Assembly (NCBI RefSeq): GCF_019431045.1
Contig: NZ_JAHXPT010000001.1
Span: 62,001 to 126,000, forward strand
DNA: 64,000 nt
Direction: 5' to 3'
DNA from: Clostridium weizhouense
GTDB lineage: Bacteria > Bacillota > Clostridia > Clostridiales > Clostridiaceae
The position numbers and the translations under genes were made by a program. Below the pieces are notes generated by a model. It made no database searches and was not told the origin of the DNA. It was given only the letters and a program-made list of their open reading frames with translations. Below are positions 53,808 to 62,181 of the stretch, piece after piece. Numbering within the stretch: position 1 is the stretch's first letter; each line of letters opens with the position of its first letter.

Positions 53808-55328
53808 TTAGTTCATTCCTAATTGTGACATTAAATTAGATTGTTGTGAATTAAGTTTATTCATCATTTTTTCAAGAGTTGCAAATTTTGAATACATAGC
53901 TTGTTCTCTTCTAGAAAAATCTTTTTGCATATCTTTTATTTTCTTTTCATAATTTGATAAACTTTTTGTAAGTTCATTAGTTACAGATGTAGTAGTTCCT
54001 TCAAAACCAGCCTTTTTTAAAAGAGGAGAACTAGTACTTCTTTTAAATTCTATATCTATAGTTTCTTTCAATTTGAATAATATACCTACTTTATCTTTTT
54101 CTTCTGAGTTTAAATCTTTTAATTCCTTGCCATTCGGTATAGGGTTATTAAATAACTTCATAACATCTTCTGTATTATTTTCTAATGCCGTTGAAAGTTT
54201 ATCCTCATCTATTGTAAATGTTCCATTTAAATTACCTGAATAATCCTTAACAGGTTTTATTCCTACTTTTTCAAGGTTCAACCCAGTATCTTTCATTAAC
54301 GTTCTCATAGAATCTTTCATAGCACTAGCTATTCTTGTAATATCAGAATCCCTATATAATTGACCTTTTTCAACTCTTTCATTCCAAAGCTTAACTTCAT
54401 TTTCTGACATATCTTTCTTTTGCTCTGCTGTAAGAGGATTATAACTTCTATCATGCTTAGTCGTTACAGTTTTATTCAATTTTTCTATATACTTATTATA
54501 ATCATTTACAAATGCTACAATCTTGTCCTTTAAAGCTTTAGAATCAGTTTTTCCTGTTAATATAACTGAAGTGTCAACACCATCTTTTTTTGTTACCTTA
54601 TTGAAATTAAATGTAATTCCATCTAGCATTACAGAATTACTTCCTGACACCTTATCAGGAGCTGTTCCATACTTTATTTCACCATTCGAACCTTTTATTG
54701 TTGCTTTTAAATCTGTTCCTATTCCAGAGAAAGGTTTACTATCACATTCCACAACAAACTTATTATCCTTATCTCCAACCTTTGAACCTATTTCTTTACT
54801 TTCAAATACTAAGCCACCTGAAATTTCACTATATTTTACAATAATATCTTTTTTATTATCTGATAAAACTTTATTAATTCTATCAACTAAAAGACTTGGA
54901 GTCTTCAGTTGATCATCTGTAATAGAATCAATAAGGGGTGTACCATCTATAGAAATACTCTTACCTAATTTTATATCATCCATCTTTACTACTGCAGTTG
55001 CTTTCGCTGCTAATTGTTCTACACTAACTGTATAATTATCCTTTATAGCTCCACCATTAGCTTTTGCAGTTACAGCATTTTCATCACTTGATGAAAAGCT
55101 AACCGCCGACCAATTTGATGTTTTTAATAAACTATCACTTTTACCTATATCCAGATATTTATCAAAAAAATCTCTACTCTCCTTTATAATATCTCTATAT
55201 AGCTTTTGCTTAATTTCCACAACATCTTTCTTTTGAGTAGTTTGATCAATTTTAACTCTATAAGGCTTCATAGATTCTTTAATTACATTATCTATATCCA
55301 TACCTGTAGCTAATCCTGTAATTCTCAT
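53808..55328 (-). CDS. fliD: Flagellar filament cap protein FliD, copy 2
   Basis: About 506 residues. The ends are very similar to copy 1 (MRITGLATGMDIDNVIKESM; FSRREQAMYSKFATLEKMMN; SQLGMN). The exposed central region (about 85-270) is divergent, for example DDIKLGKSISIDGTPLIDSI against the copy 1 sequence. The ATG at 55326-55328 follows GGAGTG at 11 bases; an upstream GTG overlaps that site. It is under its own sigma-28-type promoter at 55485-55511. Confidence 0.94.
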   Translation of the reverse strand: MRITGLATGMDIDNVIKESMKPYRVKIDQTTQKKDVVEIKQKLYRDIIKESRDFFDKYLDIGKSDSLLKTSNWSAVSFSSSDENAVTAKANGGAIKDNYTVSVEQLAAKATAVVKMDDIKLGKSISIDGTPLIDSITDDQLKTPSLLVDRINKVLSDNKKDIIVKYSEISGGLVFESKEIGSKVGDKDNKFVVECDSKPFSGIGTDLKATIKGSNGEIKYGTAPDKVSGSNSVMLDGITFNFNKVTKKDGVDTSVILTGKTDSKALKDKIVAFVNDYNKYIEKLNKTVTTKHDRSYNPLTAEQKKDMSENEVKLWNERVEKGQLYRDSDITRIASAMKDSMRTLMKDTGLNLEKVGIKPVKDYSGNLNGTFTIDEDKLSTALENNTEDVMKLFNNPIPNGKELKDLNSEEKDKVGILFKLKETIDIEFKRSTSSPLLKKAGFEGTTTSVTNELTKSLSNYEKKIKDMQKDFSRREQAMYSKFATLEKMMNKLNSQQSNLMSQLGMN

Positions 55329-55484
55329 TTTATTCTTCACTCCTTCTAAATTTTTTGTATAAATAAAATAGCCTATTTAATTTTATATAAACATCACTAT
55401 AATATTTGTATTTTTATTCTTATATTCTATAAATTATCTATTATATACATTTTTATCTTTTATAAGCATAATATCCCATTACTA

Positions 55485-55511
55485 TTTTCGTACTTTTCTT
55501 TATTTTCTTTA
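55485..55511 (-). promoter_or_regulatory. Sigma-28-type promoter of fliD2
   Basis: On the minus strand TAAA (55511-55508), 15 bases, then TACGAAAA (55492-55485). The leader is about 150 bases. The same two boxes and spacing occur at flagellins 1 and 3. Confidence 0.75.
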
Positions 55512-55535
55512 CATATATTTTTAATAAAATAGCAA

Positions 55536-55586
55536 AATAAAGCATCTATTATCATTTACTATTTCAATGATAATAGATGCTTTATT
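55536..55586 (-). terminator. Terminator of the flaG-fliS operon
   Basis: A perfect 21-bp stem (55536-55556 with 55566-55586) has a 9-base loop, then TTTTGCTATTTT on the minus strand. It lies about 60 bases past the fliS stop. Confidence 0.9.
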
Positions 55587-55648
55587 TTTATAATTATGCT
55601 TTTATTTTACACTAATATAGACAAACTTAAAATAAGAATTCTATTTTA

Positions 55649-56026
55649 TTATGCATTTTTACATTTTTTCTCTGCTGCATACCATATATCTCTTACTTCT
55701 TCAATAAGAGGTATAACTTGATCTATAACTTCTACATCTTTTTTGATATTTGCTTCAAATAATTTATCATTTATAAATCCATAAACATTGAACATTTGAA
55801 CAGCCCATTCACCTGCGCTTGTATCAATTGTAGCTCTTAATTCAGTAAATATATCTTCTGTTCTTATTATATTGTCATGAGCTTTTTTTACATTTCTATC
55901 CACTATAGCTTGTCTTGCTATTTTAGAAAATTTAACTGCTCCATCAACTAACATTAATAACAATTGATCCTTTGATGCATAAGTAACACTATTATTTTTG
56001 TAAGCATTATATCCGTTAGAATACAT
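55649..56026 (-). CDS. fliS: Flagellin export chaperone FliS
   Basis: 125 residues with the family signature YASKDQLLLMLVDGAVKFSKIARQAI (about 16-41) and ELRATIDTSAGEWAVQMFNVYGFI. FliS binds the flagellin C-terminus and keeps it unfolded for export; in Bacillus it also promotes the FliW-flagellin interaction. AGGAGGATATAC precedes the ATG. It lies 12 bases after the unknown 95-residue gene. Confidence 0.95.
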   Translation of the reverse strand: MYSNGYNAYKNNSVTYASKDQLLLMLVDGAVKFSKIARQAIVDRNVKKAHDNIIRTEDIFTELRATIDTSAGEWAVQMFNVYGFINDKLFEANIKKDVEVIDQVIPLIEEVRDIWYAAEKKCKNA

Positions 56027-56038
56027 TCGTATATCCTC

Positions 56039-56326
56039 CTATTTTTTAGTATCTACTATTCTACCTTTATTTTGTAACTCAAAATTTGGTTCTAATTTCT
56101 CTGCTTCAATACTTAATGTTTTATTCTCTATTTTAATACCATCTATTGTTATATATCTTCTTTTCTTTAATTTTTTTAATTTTTTATTATTCTTCTCTTT
56201 ATTTTCGTCTTCTTTTATATCTTTCTTTATATCTATATTATTATTTTCATGAATCTTATCTACCTTAATTTCTTCATGTAACTTATCTCTAAGGTCAGTA
56301 TCAACTTTGTTTAATCTAAACTCCAT
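56039..56326 (-). CDS. Unknown charged protein between flaG and fliS
   Basis: 95 residues, very Lys/Glu rich, with a run of IDIKKDIKEDENKEKNNKKL in the middle and a C-terminal segment RRYITIDGIKIENKTLSIE. No membrane segment or known motif is seen. It lies 22 bases after flaG and 12 bases before fliS, with GGGGGAT as ribosome site, so it is clearly part of that operon. I do not recognise a family; a chaperone-like or filament-assembly helper role is only a guess from context. Confidence 0.7.
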   Translation of the reverse strand: MEFRLNKVDTDLRDKLHEEIKVDKIHENNNIDIKKDIKEDENKEKNNKKLKKLKKRRYITIDGIKIENKTLSIEAEKLEPNFELQNKGRIVDTKK

Positions 56327-56348
56327 ATCCCTCTATCCCCCTTAGATA

Positions 56349-56681
56349 CTATGCTTTCTTATCAATCAAACCAAATTGTTTGCACATACCAGCTATCATA
56401 TCTAATATTTTTTTTGGAGGTATTTCCATAATAACATCTTTAGTGGTATCATCTACTATTTTTATCATTATTGTTCCTAAATCCTTATGAACAGAATACT
56501 CTGCATGTGCCTTTTCATCTTCCAAGAATTTGTTTAATTTAACAAGTGCTTTATCTAATTCTTCTTTATTTAAAGATTCATTTTTATCAATTTCTTTTAT
56601 ATTTATATCACTATTTAAATTACTATCTATTCTATAAGGAATATTAGTTGCATTGCCCTGTCCTATAATATTAATATCCAT
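56349..56681 (-). CDS. flaG: FlaG family flagellar protein
   Basis: 110 residues. The C-terminal FlaG domain reads LNKFLEDEKAHAEYSVHKDL and MIKIVDDTTKDVIMEIPPKK ILDMIAGMC. FlaG affects filament length in some bacteria. AGGAGGAATT precedes the ATG. It opens the flaG-unknown-fliS operon and is separated from csrA by a 330-base gap filled largely by an inverted-repeat element. Confidence 0.92.
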   Translation of the reverse strand: MDINIIGQGNATNIPYRIDSNLNSDINIKEIDKNESLNKEELDKALVKLNKFLEDEKAHAEYSVHKDLGTIMIKIVDDTTKDVIMEIPPKKILDMIAGMCKQFGLIDKKA

Positions 56682-56770
56682 ATAATTCCTCCTGAATTTA
56701 GAATTATCTCTAACAATTCGATAATATTACTTTTTTACCTAATTTAAATAAATTTATTTTACTTTTTAAT

Positions 56771-56954
56771 TAGTCTATGTTTTAAAATAGTAGACTTTTT
56801 AAATTCTATAATATAATTCTTTTATTATTTAATATATTTCAATTAAGTTATTATATTTATAATCTTTTATAGAGAATTATATATTTAATCATAATATAAA
56901 AACTATGATTTTATGTTGTATCTTAATATTAACATAATTTTAAAACATAGACTA
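56771..56954. mobile_element. MITE-like element with perfect 18-base inverted ends between csrA and flaG
   Basis: TAGTCTATGTTTTAAAAT (56771-56788) is the exact inverted complement of 56937-56954. The interior is AT-rich, with a further partial palindrome, and has no reading frame. The ends share CTATGTTTTAA with the element between spoVAC and spoVAD. The remaining parts of the gap show nothing else recognisable. Confidence 0.75.
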
Positions 56955-57011
56955 GAATTTTGTCTTTTGTAAAATATACTACTTTTTTTAGATTGTTTTT
57001 TAATAGTGATT

Positions 57012-57230
57012 TTATTTTTTCTTTATATTTTTTAATAAGTCAATATTGACATTCATAGCCTTTTTATTCTCTTCTTGTACTGCTTCATATAATTCTTTTC
57101 TAAGTATAGTTAATTCTTTCGGAGCATTTATTCCTAGTTTTACACTTCCATCATCCAATTTAGAAACAGTTATTTCTATATCTTCTCCAATCATTAATGA
57201 TTCGCCTTTTTTTCTACTTATGATTAACAC
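57012..57230 (-). CDS. csrA: Carbon storage regulator CsrA, RNA-binding translational repressor
   Basis: 72 residues, with [19 protein letters not shown] at the N-terminus and [20 protein letters not shown] in the core, the typical CsrA fold with its RNA-contacting Arg residues (R6 and R44). CsrA blocks translation by covering GGA motifs near the ribosome site. It is directly downstream of fliW, its protein antagonist, with only six bases between. The start is GTG at 57228-57230 behind GGAGTG. Candidate targets in this window are the three flagellin leaders. Confidence 0.95.
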   Translation of the reverse strand: MLIISRKKGESLMIGEDIEITVSKLDDGSVKLGINAPKELTILRKELYEAVQEENKKAMNVNIDLLKNIKKK

Positions 57231-57236
57231 TTATAA

Positions 57237-57665
57237 TCACTCCTTTATCAAAGGATGTTTTATTGCATAATCTTCATTATTTAATATTATTTGTTTACCT
57301 AATCTATTAGAAATATTCATAATAATTGGAGCTCTTAAATTAGTCGTAATTTTTTTAGGATCAGAATTCAACGTTACTGTTGTTAATAACATAACATCTT
57401 TTGATTCTTTTATATCTAATTCCTTAATTATATTTTGTGATAAATCAACTTCATATTTATCACAAAAATCAAACGGAGAAACTACTACCAACCCAACTTT
57501 ATCATCTTCTAGTGATTGCAGTAATTTAAAAGGCTCCATTCCTTTCAAATCTACCACTATAAACTTTCTTAGATCTTCATCAAAGCCTGGAATACTTTTT
57601 AAAAAATCAACTATATTTTTTTCATCATATTCAATTTCTCCATGTATTTTAGAATGAAAAATCAT
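57237..57665 (-). CDS. fliW: Flagellar assembly factor FliW, CsrA antagonist
   Basis: 142 residues. Motifs are [19 protein letters not shown] and [20 protein letters not shown]; the C-terminal half has [21 protein letters not shown], typical of FliW. FliW binds either flagellin or CsrA, so free flagellin in the cell frees CsrA to stop flagellin translation. The ATG at 57663-57665 lies 14 bases after the flgL stop, within the flgM-flgN-flgK-flgL-fliW-csrA operon. Confidence 0.95.
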   Translation of the reverse strand: MIFHSKIHGEIEYDEKNIVDFLKSIPGFDEDLRKFIVVDLKGMEPFKLLQSLEDDKVGLVVVSPFDFCDKYEVDLSQNIIKELDIKESKDVMLLTTVTLNSDPKKITTNLRAPIIMNISNRLGKQIILNNEDYAIKHPLIKE

Positions 57666-57678
57666 ATTTCAGTGCCTC

Positions 57679-58662
57679 CTATCTTAAATAATCTAATATT
57701 GTTGAGGGAAGTACCTTAGCACTTGTTTGAAGCGCTGCCATATATATTGTTTGCATTACTGAATATTCCATCATTTTTTCCGTAAAGTCTATATCTTCCG
57801 TTTTTGATAAAATATCTGTCATATTTAAATTTTCATCTTCATTTTTAGATTGAGCTGACTCCATTCTATTAGTCATAGCTCCAACTTCTGATCTATTTTG
57901 TAGTAAATTATTTATTATATTATCTACTTCACCTAAACATTCACCAGTAATTAAACTTTTATCTCCAGTTGATCCAAGATTATCTATAATCTTATTTAGT
58001 GTAGTCATAATATTAGTACCATTTCCCTCAAGTATATCTTTTGCTGTTTTATTATAATTTATCAATACTCCCTGAGATACTTCAACGTTTAAATCTGCTT
58101 CAATTTGGTCTAACGCAACTTGTTTAGTTGGATCTAATGCTGTGCCATCTGGTTTGGTTTCAATTTTATTTCCATCTTTGTCTGCGTAGCAAATTTTCCC
58201 ATTAGAATCTACCATAACAGGCTTAGATGTACTTTTACTTCCTCCAAATATATAAGCTCCATCAAAGTTAGTATTTAATACTTGAGCTAATTCATTTACT
58301 TTTTCTTTAATTTCATCTTGAATTGCTCTTCTTTCATCTTGTCCATAAGCTCCATTACCTGCTGTAACTAATAATTCTCTTACTCTTGCAAACATATTTC
58401 CAGCCTGATTTAATGCCGTATCAGTTGTATCTAACCAATTTGATATATCTTTTATATTTTCATTATATTGCTTATTAGCTGAAATTTCACTATGTAATTG
58501 CATACTTCTAGATACTTTATATGGATTATCTGATGGTCTACTGATTTCTTTACCTGAAGATAACTGATTTTGTAAAGATTGCATATTATTTAAATTTCTC
58601 TTCATATTGCTCATATAATTCGAAGATAACATACTATTTGTTATTCTTTGCATATTGTTCAC
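57679..58662 (-). CDS. flgL: Hook-filament junction protein FlgL
   Basis: 327 residues. The N-terminus MQRITNSMLSSNYMSNMKRN and QNQLSSGKEISRPSDNPYKV are the flagellin-like junction motifs. The C-terminus has DILSKTEDIDFTEKMMEYSV and QTSAKVLPSTILDYLR. FlgL joins the filament to FlgK and the hook. It follows flgK by 40 bases and precedes fliW, the usual Firmicute order. Confidence 0.95.
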   Translation of the reverse strand: MNNMQRITNSMLSSNYMSNMKRNLNNMQSLQNQLSSGKEISRPSDNPYKVSRSMQLHSEISANKQYNENIKDISNWLDTTDTALNQAGNMFARVRELLVTAGNGAYGQDERRAIQDEIKEKVNELAQVLNTNFDGAYIFGGSKSTSKPVMVDSNGKICYADKDGNKIETKPDGTALDPTKQVALDQIEADLNVEVSQGVLINYNKTAKDILEGNGTNIMTTLNKIIDNLGSTGDKSLITGECLGEVDNIINNLLQNRSEVGAMTNRMESAQSKNEDENLNMTDILSKTEDIDFTEKMMEYSVMQTIYMAALQTSAKVLPSTILDYLR

Positions 58663-58702
58663 ACTCCTAATATTCTCATTTAAACTCTTTTATTTTGTTA
58701 AT

Positions 58703-60544
58703 CTATCTTTTTAATCCGTTTATTACTACGTCTAATAATTCGTCTACTGTTGAGATTATTTTTGCATTTGCACTATATGCATGTTGAAATTGTATTAAAT
58801 TTGTCATTTCTTCATCTAATGACACACCTGAAACAGATAATCTTTGCATTTTTAAATCTTGAAGTATTTTATCTTGATTTATTGAATTTCTGCTAGCAGC
58901 CTCTGCTTGTACACCTAATGTATTTATTACATCTTTATAATAAGCCGCTACACTTGTACCCTCTTTACTTCCTTGTAAGGTTATATTATTTGCTCCATTA
59001 AAACTAATGCCTGCTTCTGCAAAAAAGCTTGTTCTATCTTTAACATCAGTAATACTAGACATATTCATTTTTAATGTCCTAATACTTGCAATTGCTAAAG
59101 CTCTTTCTCCAGCTCTTTCTCCTGACTCTGAAGTAGATCCACAATTTAATTTTGATACATCTTCTAATAAATTCTTATTAAGTGTTATATTTTTAGATGT
59201 AATTCCATCATCATTTGTACCATTTGTAAACACAAGTTCATATCCATTATTGTTAGTTCCATCTGAACTTCCTGTTTGAATAGCATTTACTGAATATGCA
59301 AGCCCAGAAGCTATTTGATCTAATTTAACCATATATTCTTTAATATTTTTTTGTACTCCTTGATTACCAGCAATTTCACCTTTTATTTGTCTATCATTAA
59401 CACTATTTGTATCTGGATCATTTTCATATACCTTAAATATTGCAGTTTTTATTTCATCTGATTTTATAGTATCTCCATCATTTAATGTTACTTGACTATA
59501 ATGATACGTTTTAGGATCAGTTGGTGGAGTGATTTCAGCTCCTTTTTGTCTTATAGTAACATCTCCATTTTTATCTGCTATTAAAACTCTATTTTGCATT
59601 AAAGAATCTGATATTGTTTTAGCATCTTCCTTATTCGTGCAATTAATTGTAACTGTCTTTGGTTCTGAATTTAAATTTCCTAAAGTGTGATATTTAAGTT
59701 CAATTGTATAATTACCACTACTCTCCTTTATTTCAGCACTTTTAACATAAGAAAGTCTAGTATAATTTTCGTCTGTTGGGCTTGAATTAACTAAATTATT
59801 AATTGGATTATTTTTACTTTGAAAACCTTCTGCTTTAACATCAAGAGTTTCTCTTTCTTTTCTATCTATAGTTATACCAAATTTAGAACTTAATTGATCT
59901 AATAAGTTATCTCTAGAATCCATTAAATCATTAGGAGTTTGTCCAACTGCACACACACCAGCAATTTGTTTATTTAAATCATTTATTTGATCTAAAAGAG
60001 TATTAACATCTTTAATATTCATTTGTAGTAATTCTTGTGCATCAGTTACTTGTTTTTCTAATTGTGTAGTTGTATAATTCAAAGCATTTGCTAATGCTGA
60101 TGCTTTTTGAAGAGCTACTGTTCTAGCTGATGATTTTTCAGGAGTTTTTGATAGTTCTTGAAATGAATCAAAAAACTCTCCTAGTAGTTGCTGTATTCCT
60201 GAATCAGATGGTTCGCCGAATATACTTTCTACTTGATATAAAAATTTATCTTGAACTTCAAAATTCCCACTTTTACCCAATTCATTTCTTACTTGATAAT
60301 CTATAAAAGAATCTCTAATTCTTTGTATTGATGATATTTCTGCACCCGTCCCTACTTGACCAACAGTACAAGTATCAAATCTTGACATCCCTCCAAAAGG
60401 TCTTGTAGTGCTTGATACTGCTCTTTGTCTCGAAAACCCTTCAGTATTTGCATTTGCAATATTATGTGAAGTCGTATTTATCGCACCTTGTTGAACATTT
60501 AATCCTCTTTTGGCTATTGTAAATGTATCAAATAGTCCTGCCAT
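58703..60544 (-). CDS. flgK: Hook-filament junction protein FlgK
   Basis: 613 residues. The N-terminus is AGLFDTFTIAKRGLNVQQGA then HNIANANTEGFSRQ; the C-terminus is SVSGVSLDEEMTNLIQFQHA then AYSANAKIISTVDELLD. Both are FlgK signatures. The central part is a variable insert. It has its own ribosome site (TAGGAT) preceded by a 10-bp hairpin. A 437-base gap with a short inverted-repeat element separates it from flgN, so part of its expression may come from an internal promoter. Confidence 0.95.
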   Translation of the reverse strand: MAGLFDTFTIAKRGLNVQQGAINTTSHNIANANTEGFSRQRAVSSTTRPFGGMSRFDTCTVGQVGTGAEISSIQRIRDSFIDYQVRNELGKSGNFEVQDKFLYQVESIFGEPSDSGIQQLLGEFFDSFQELSKTPEKSSARTVALQKASALANALNYTTTQLEKQVTDAQELLQMNIKDVNTLLDQINDLNKQIAGVCAVGQTPNDLMDSRDNLLDQLSSKFGITIDRKERETLDVKAEGFQSKNNPINNLVNSSPTDENYTRLSYVKSAEIKESSGNYTIELKYHTLGNLNSEPKTVTINCTNKEDAKTISDSLMQNRVLIADKNGDVTIRQKGAEITPPTDPKTYHYSQVTLNDGDTIKSDEIKTAIFKVYENDPDTNSVNDRQIKGEIAGNQGVQKNIKEYMVKLDQIASGLAYSVNAIQTGSSDGTNNNGYELVFTNGTNDDGITSKNITLNKNLLEDVSKLNCGSTSESGERAGERALAIASIRTLKMNMSSITDVKDRTSFFAEAGISFNGANNITLQGSKEGTSVAAYYKDVINTLGVQAEAASRNSINQDKILQDLKMQRLSVSGVSLDEEMTNLIQFQHAYSANAKIISTVDELLDVVINGLKR

Positions 60545-60566
60545 TTATAAATCCTACCTTTCCCCT

Positions 60567-60594
60567 CTACTAATATTTTTTTGCATATTAGTAG
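60567..60594 (-). promoter_or_regulatory. Perfect hairpin just upstream of the flgK ribosome site
   Basis: A 10-bp stem CTACTAATAT (mRNA strand) has an 8-base loop, GCAAAAAA. It ends 22 bases before the flgK ATG, immediately upstream of AGGGGAAAGG. It is not followed by a T run on the minus strand, so it is unlikely to be a terminator for flgN. It could protect or mask the leader (inference). Confidence 0.5.
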
Positions 60595-60643
60595 CTATCT
60601 TATTTCTATACTTTAAAAATTCTTATTAATCTTATTTATTAAT

Positions 60644-60797
60644 TAAGGCACATAAAATAATAAATCAAAGTATCATTGTTTATTTTGTATCAAACAAAGG
60701 AGTAAATTTAGTTAACAAGAACTATTAACCCCATTTCCTTATGTAGTATCACACAAAATATACGAGCATACTGGTTTATTTTTTTGAATGTGCCTAA
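60644..60797. mobile_element. Short inverted-repeat element in the flgN-flgK gap
   Basis: TAAGGCACATAAAATAATAA at the left (from 60644) faces TTATTTTTTTGAATGTGCCT at the right (to 60795), sharing AGGCACAT and an AT-rich arm. The interior has no reading frame. A shorter relative (AGGCAGATAAAATAAATAA ... TTATTTTTTTAATTCGCCT) lies at 61986-62045. Both have ACTGGTTTATT before the right end. The element is the main content of the 437-base gap. Confidence 0.6.
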
Positions 60798-60981
60798 TAT
60801 ATATGTTCTAATCGATTTAATGTTTATATAATTAGAATCTATATATCATAAATTTTCTATATAATTCCTTACCCTATTAGTAAGTAATAACATTTATATT
60901 AATTAAAAAACTTTATTTGAATTTATATAATTAATTTAAATAAGATAAGAGACTTTAATTATTAATCTATTATTTATATAT

Positions 60982-61392
60982 TTATTTTCTTAAATTTCCA
61001 TAAGAATTATAAGTTTTAATTTCTCTGTTTGGATTCATTATATTTAACATTTGATTATTAAATATAATTTGTTGTTTTAATAACATATCATTTGTTTCCT
61101 TTTGTAATGTAAGTTCTTTTAGTGTATTTTGTATTTTATTATATACTATATTCAAATTTTGATTTTTAGCTTCACTTACAAGTTTTCTCATACTTTCTTT
61201 TCCAATTAATTTTCTTCTATTAACCTCTTCTGCTGCAATTTGTTTATTGCATTCATTCATTTTATCAACTAATCCTTCTAATCCAAATACATCTTTATCC
61301 ATTATCATTTTATACTGTAACTTTAATAAATTCATAAGTTCTTTTAAAGCTAAATCTTCACATTCTATTATTCTCGTAAGTTCATTTATCAT
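60982..61392 (-). CDS. flgN: FlgN-like chaperone for FlgK/FlgL
   Basis: 136 residues, helical, with NELTRIIECEDLALKELMNL and ECNKQIAAEEVNRRKLIGKE, matching the FlgN/YvyG family. It keeps FlgK and FlgL export-competent. The ATG lies 4 bases before the end of the flgM frame in the gap, so it is coupled to flgM. The end of the gene is followed by an AT-rich tract without a clear terminator, compatible with read-through to flgK. Confidence 0.88.
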   Translation of the reverse strand: MINELTRIIECEDLALKELMNLLKLQYKMIMDKDVFGLEGLVDKMNECNKQIAAEEVNRRKLIGKESMRKLVSEAKNQNLNIVYNKIQNTLKELTLQKETNDMLLKQQIIFNNQMLNIMNPNREIKTYNSYGNLRK

Positions 61393-61396
61393 AATT

Positions 61397-61678
61397 TTAC
61401 TTACTCTCCTTTATAGAATTTAATATACTCCTTGCAGTTAAATTAGCATCTACTGAATATGTTCCATTTTCAATTTTTTCTTTAATTTCTTCTATTCTTT
61501 TACTATTATCTATAGAAATATCTAGTGAATAATCCTTAATAGACTTTCCTAGTGAAGAAATCTCTATTCTATCTCTTCTTTGAATTTGATTAATCTTCTC
61601 ATTATTATTTAAACTCTTACTTGAATTCACATTATATATATTTGCTATAGAGTGTGAGTTGATTCTATTAATACTCAT
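61397..61678 (-). CDS. flgM: Anti-sigma-28 factor FlgM
   Basis: About 93 residues. The C-terminal half (DRIEISSLGKSIKDYSLD, RIEEIKEKIENGTYSVDANL, RSILNSIKES) is the FlgM sigma-28-binding region; the N-terminal half is disordered and Asn-rich. It holds FliA inactive until the hook is completed and FlgM is exported. The ATG at 61676-61678 has GGAGG 8 bases upstream; an upstream TTG overlaps the site. It is under a perfect sigma-28 promoter at 61725-61751, giving feedback. Confidence 0.93.
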   Translation of the reverse strand: MSINRINSHSIANIYNVNSSKSLNNNEKINQIQRRDRIEISSLGKSIKDYSLDISIDNSKRIEEIKEKIENGTYSVDANLTARSILNSIKESK

Positions 61679-61724
61679 ATATCTCTCCTCCAATTTTTAC
61701 TATCTGTTTTGCTATCTGTTTTTA

Positions 61725-61751
61725 TTATCGGTTATTTATATATTAAGTTTA
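61725..61751 (-). promoter_or_regulatory. Sigma-28 promoter of the flgM-flgN-flgK-flgL-fliW-csrA operon
   Basis: On the minus strand TAAA (61751-61748), 15 bases, then ACCGATAA (61732-61725), about 47 bases before the ATG. The boxes and spacing are the same as at flagellin 2. Confidence 0.85.
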
Positions 61752-61920
61752 GTCATTTAAAGCAATTTAATACCTTTTTATTATTAAAATATTCTTAAGA
61801 AAATATATAAGCTTAATCTTTCAATAATCATATACCTATATATTTTTATATTACTATTCACCTAATATTTTACAAGAAAATTATACTTAAATAAATATAA
61901 AAATAAAATTTAAACTCAAA

Positions 61921-61985
61921 AATAGAGATATGATAAAACTATTTTTACTAAATTATAGTAATATTAATCTTCTCATATCTCTATT
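61921..61985. repeat. AT-rich inverted repeat A in the flgM-fliY gap
   Basis: AATAGAGATATGA (61921-61933) pairs with TCATATCTCTATT (61973-61985). The arm core AATAGAGATAT recurs in the hairpin at 62098-62163. Confidence 0.5.
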
Positions 61986-62045
61986 AAGGCAGATAAAATA
62001 AATAATAGAAGAGCTTTTACTGGTTTATTATTTTTTTAATTCGCC
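61986..62045. repeat. Short relative of the 60644 inverted-repeat element
   Basis: AAGGCAGATAAAATAAATAA at the left end faces TTATTTTTTTAATTCGCCT at the right end. The internal ACTGGTTTATT is shared with the 60644-60797 repeat. It lies between the two AATAGAGATAT hairpins. Confidence 0.5.
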
Positions 62046-62097
62046 TAAAATATTTTATTAAATTGAAATATTAGAATTTTTATAATTTAAATGTAGA

Positions 62098-62163
62098 TAT
62101 AAATAGAGATATGCTTTTAGTATCTATTACTTAAATACCAAATAAAGCTTATCTCTATTTATA
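62098..62163 (-). terminator. Hairpin downstream of fliY (possible terminator)
   Basis: TATAAATAGAGATATGCTTT (62098-62117) pairs with the arm at 62144-62163 with one mismatch, 18 bases past the fliY stop. There is no clear T run on the minus strand, so termination is uncertain. The rest of the 500-base gap holds the other repeats above and the flgM promoter. Confidence 0.4.
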
Positions 62164-62181
62164 TTTACTCTATTTATTATT

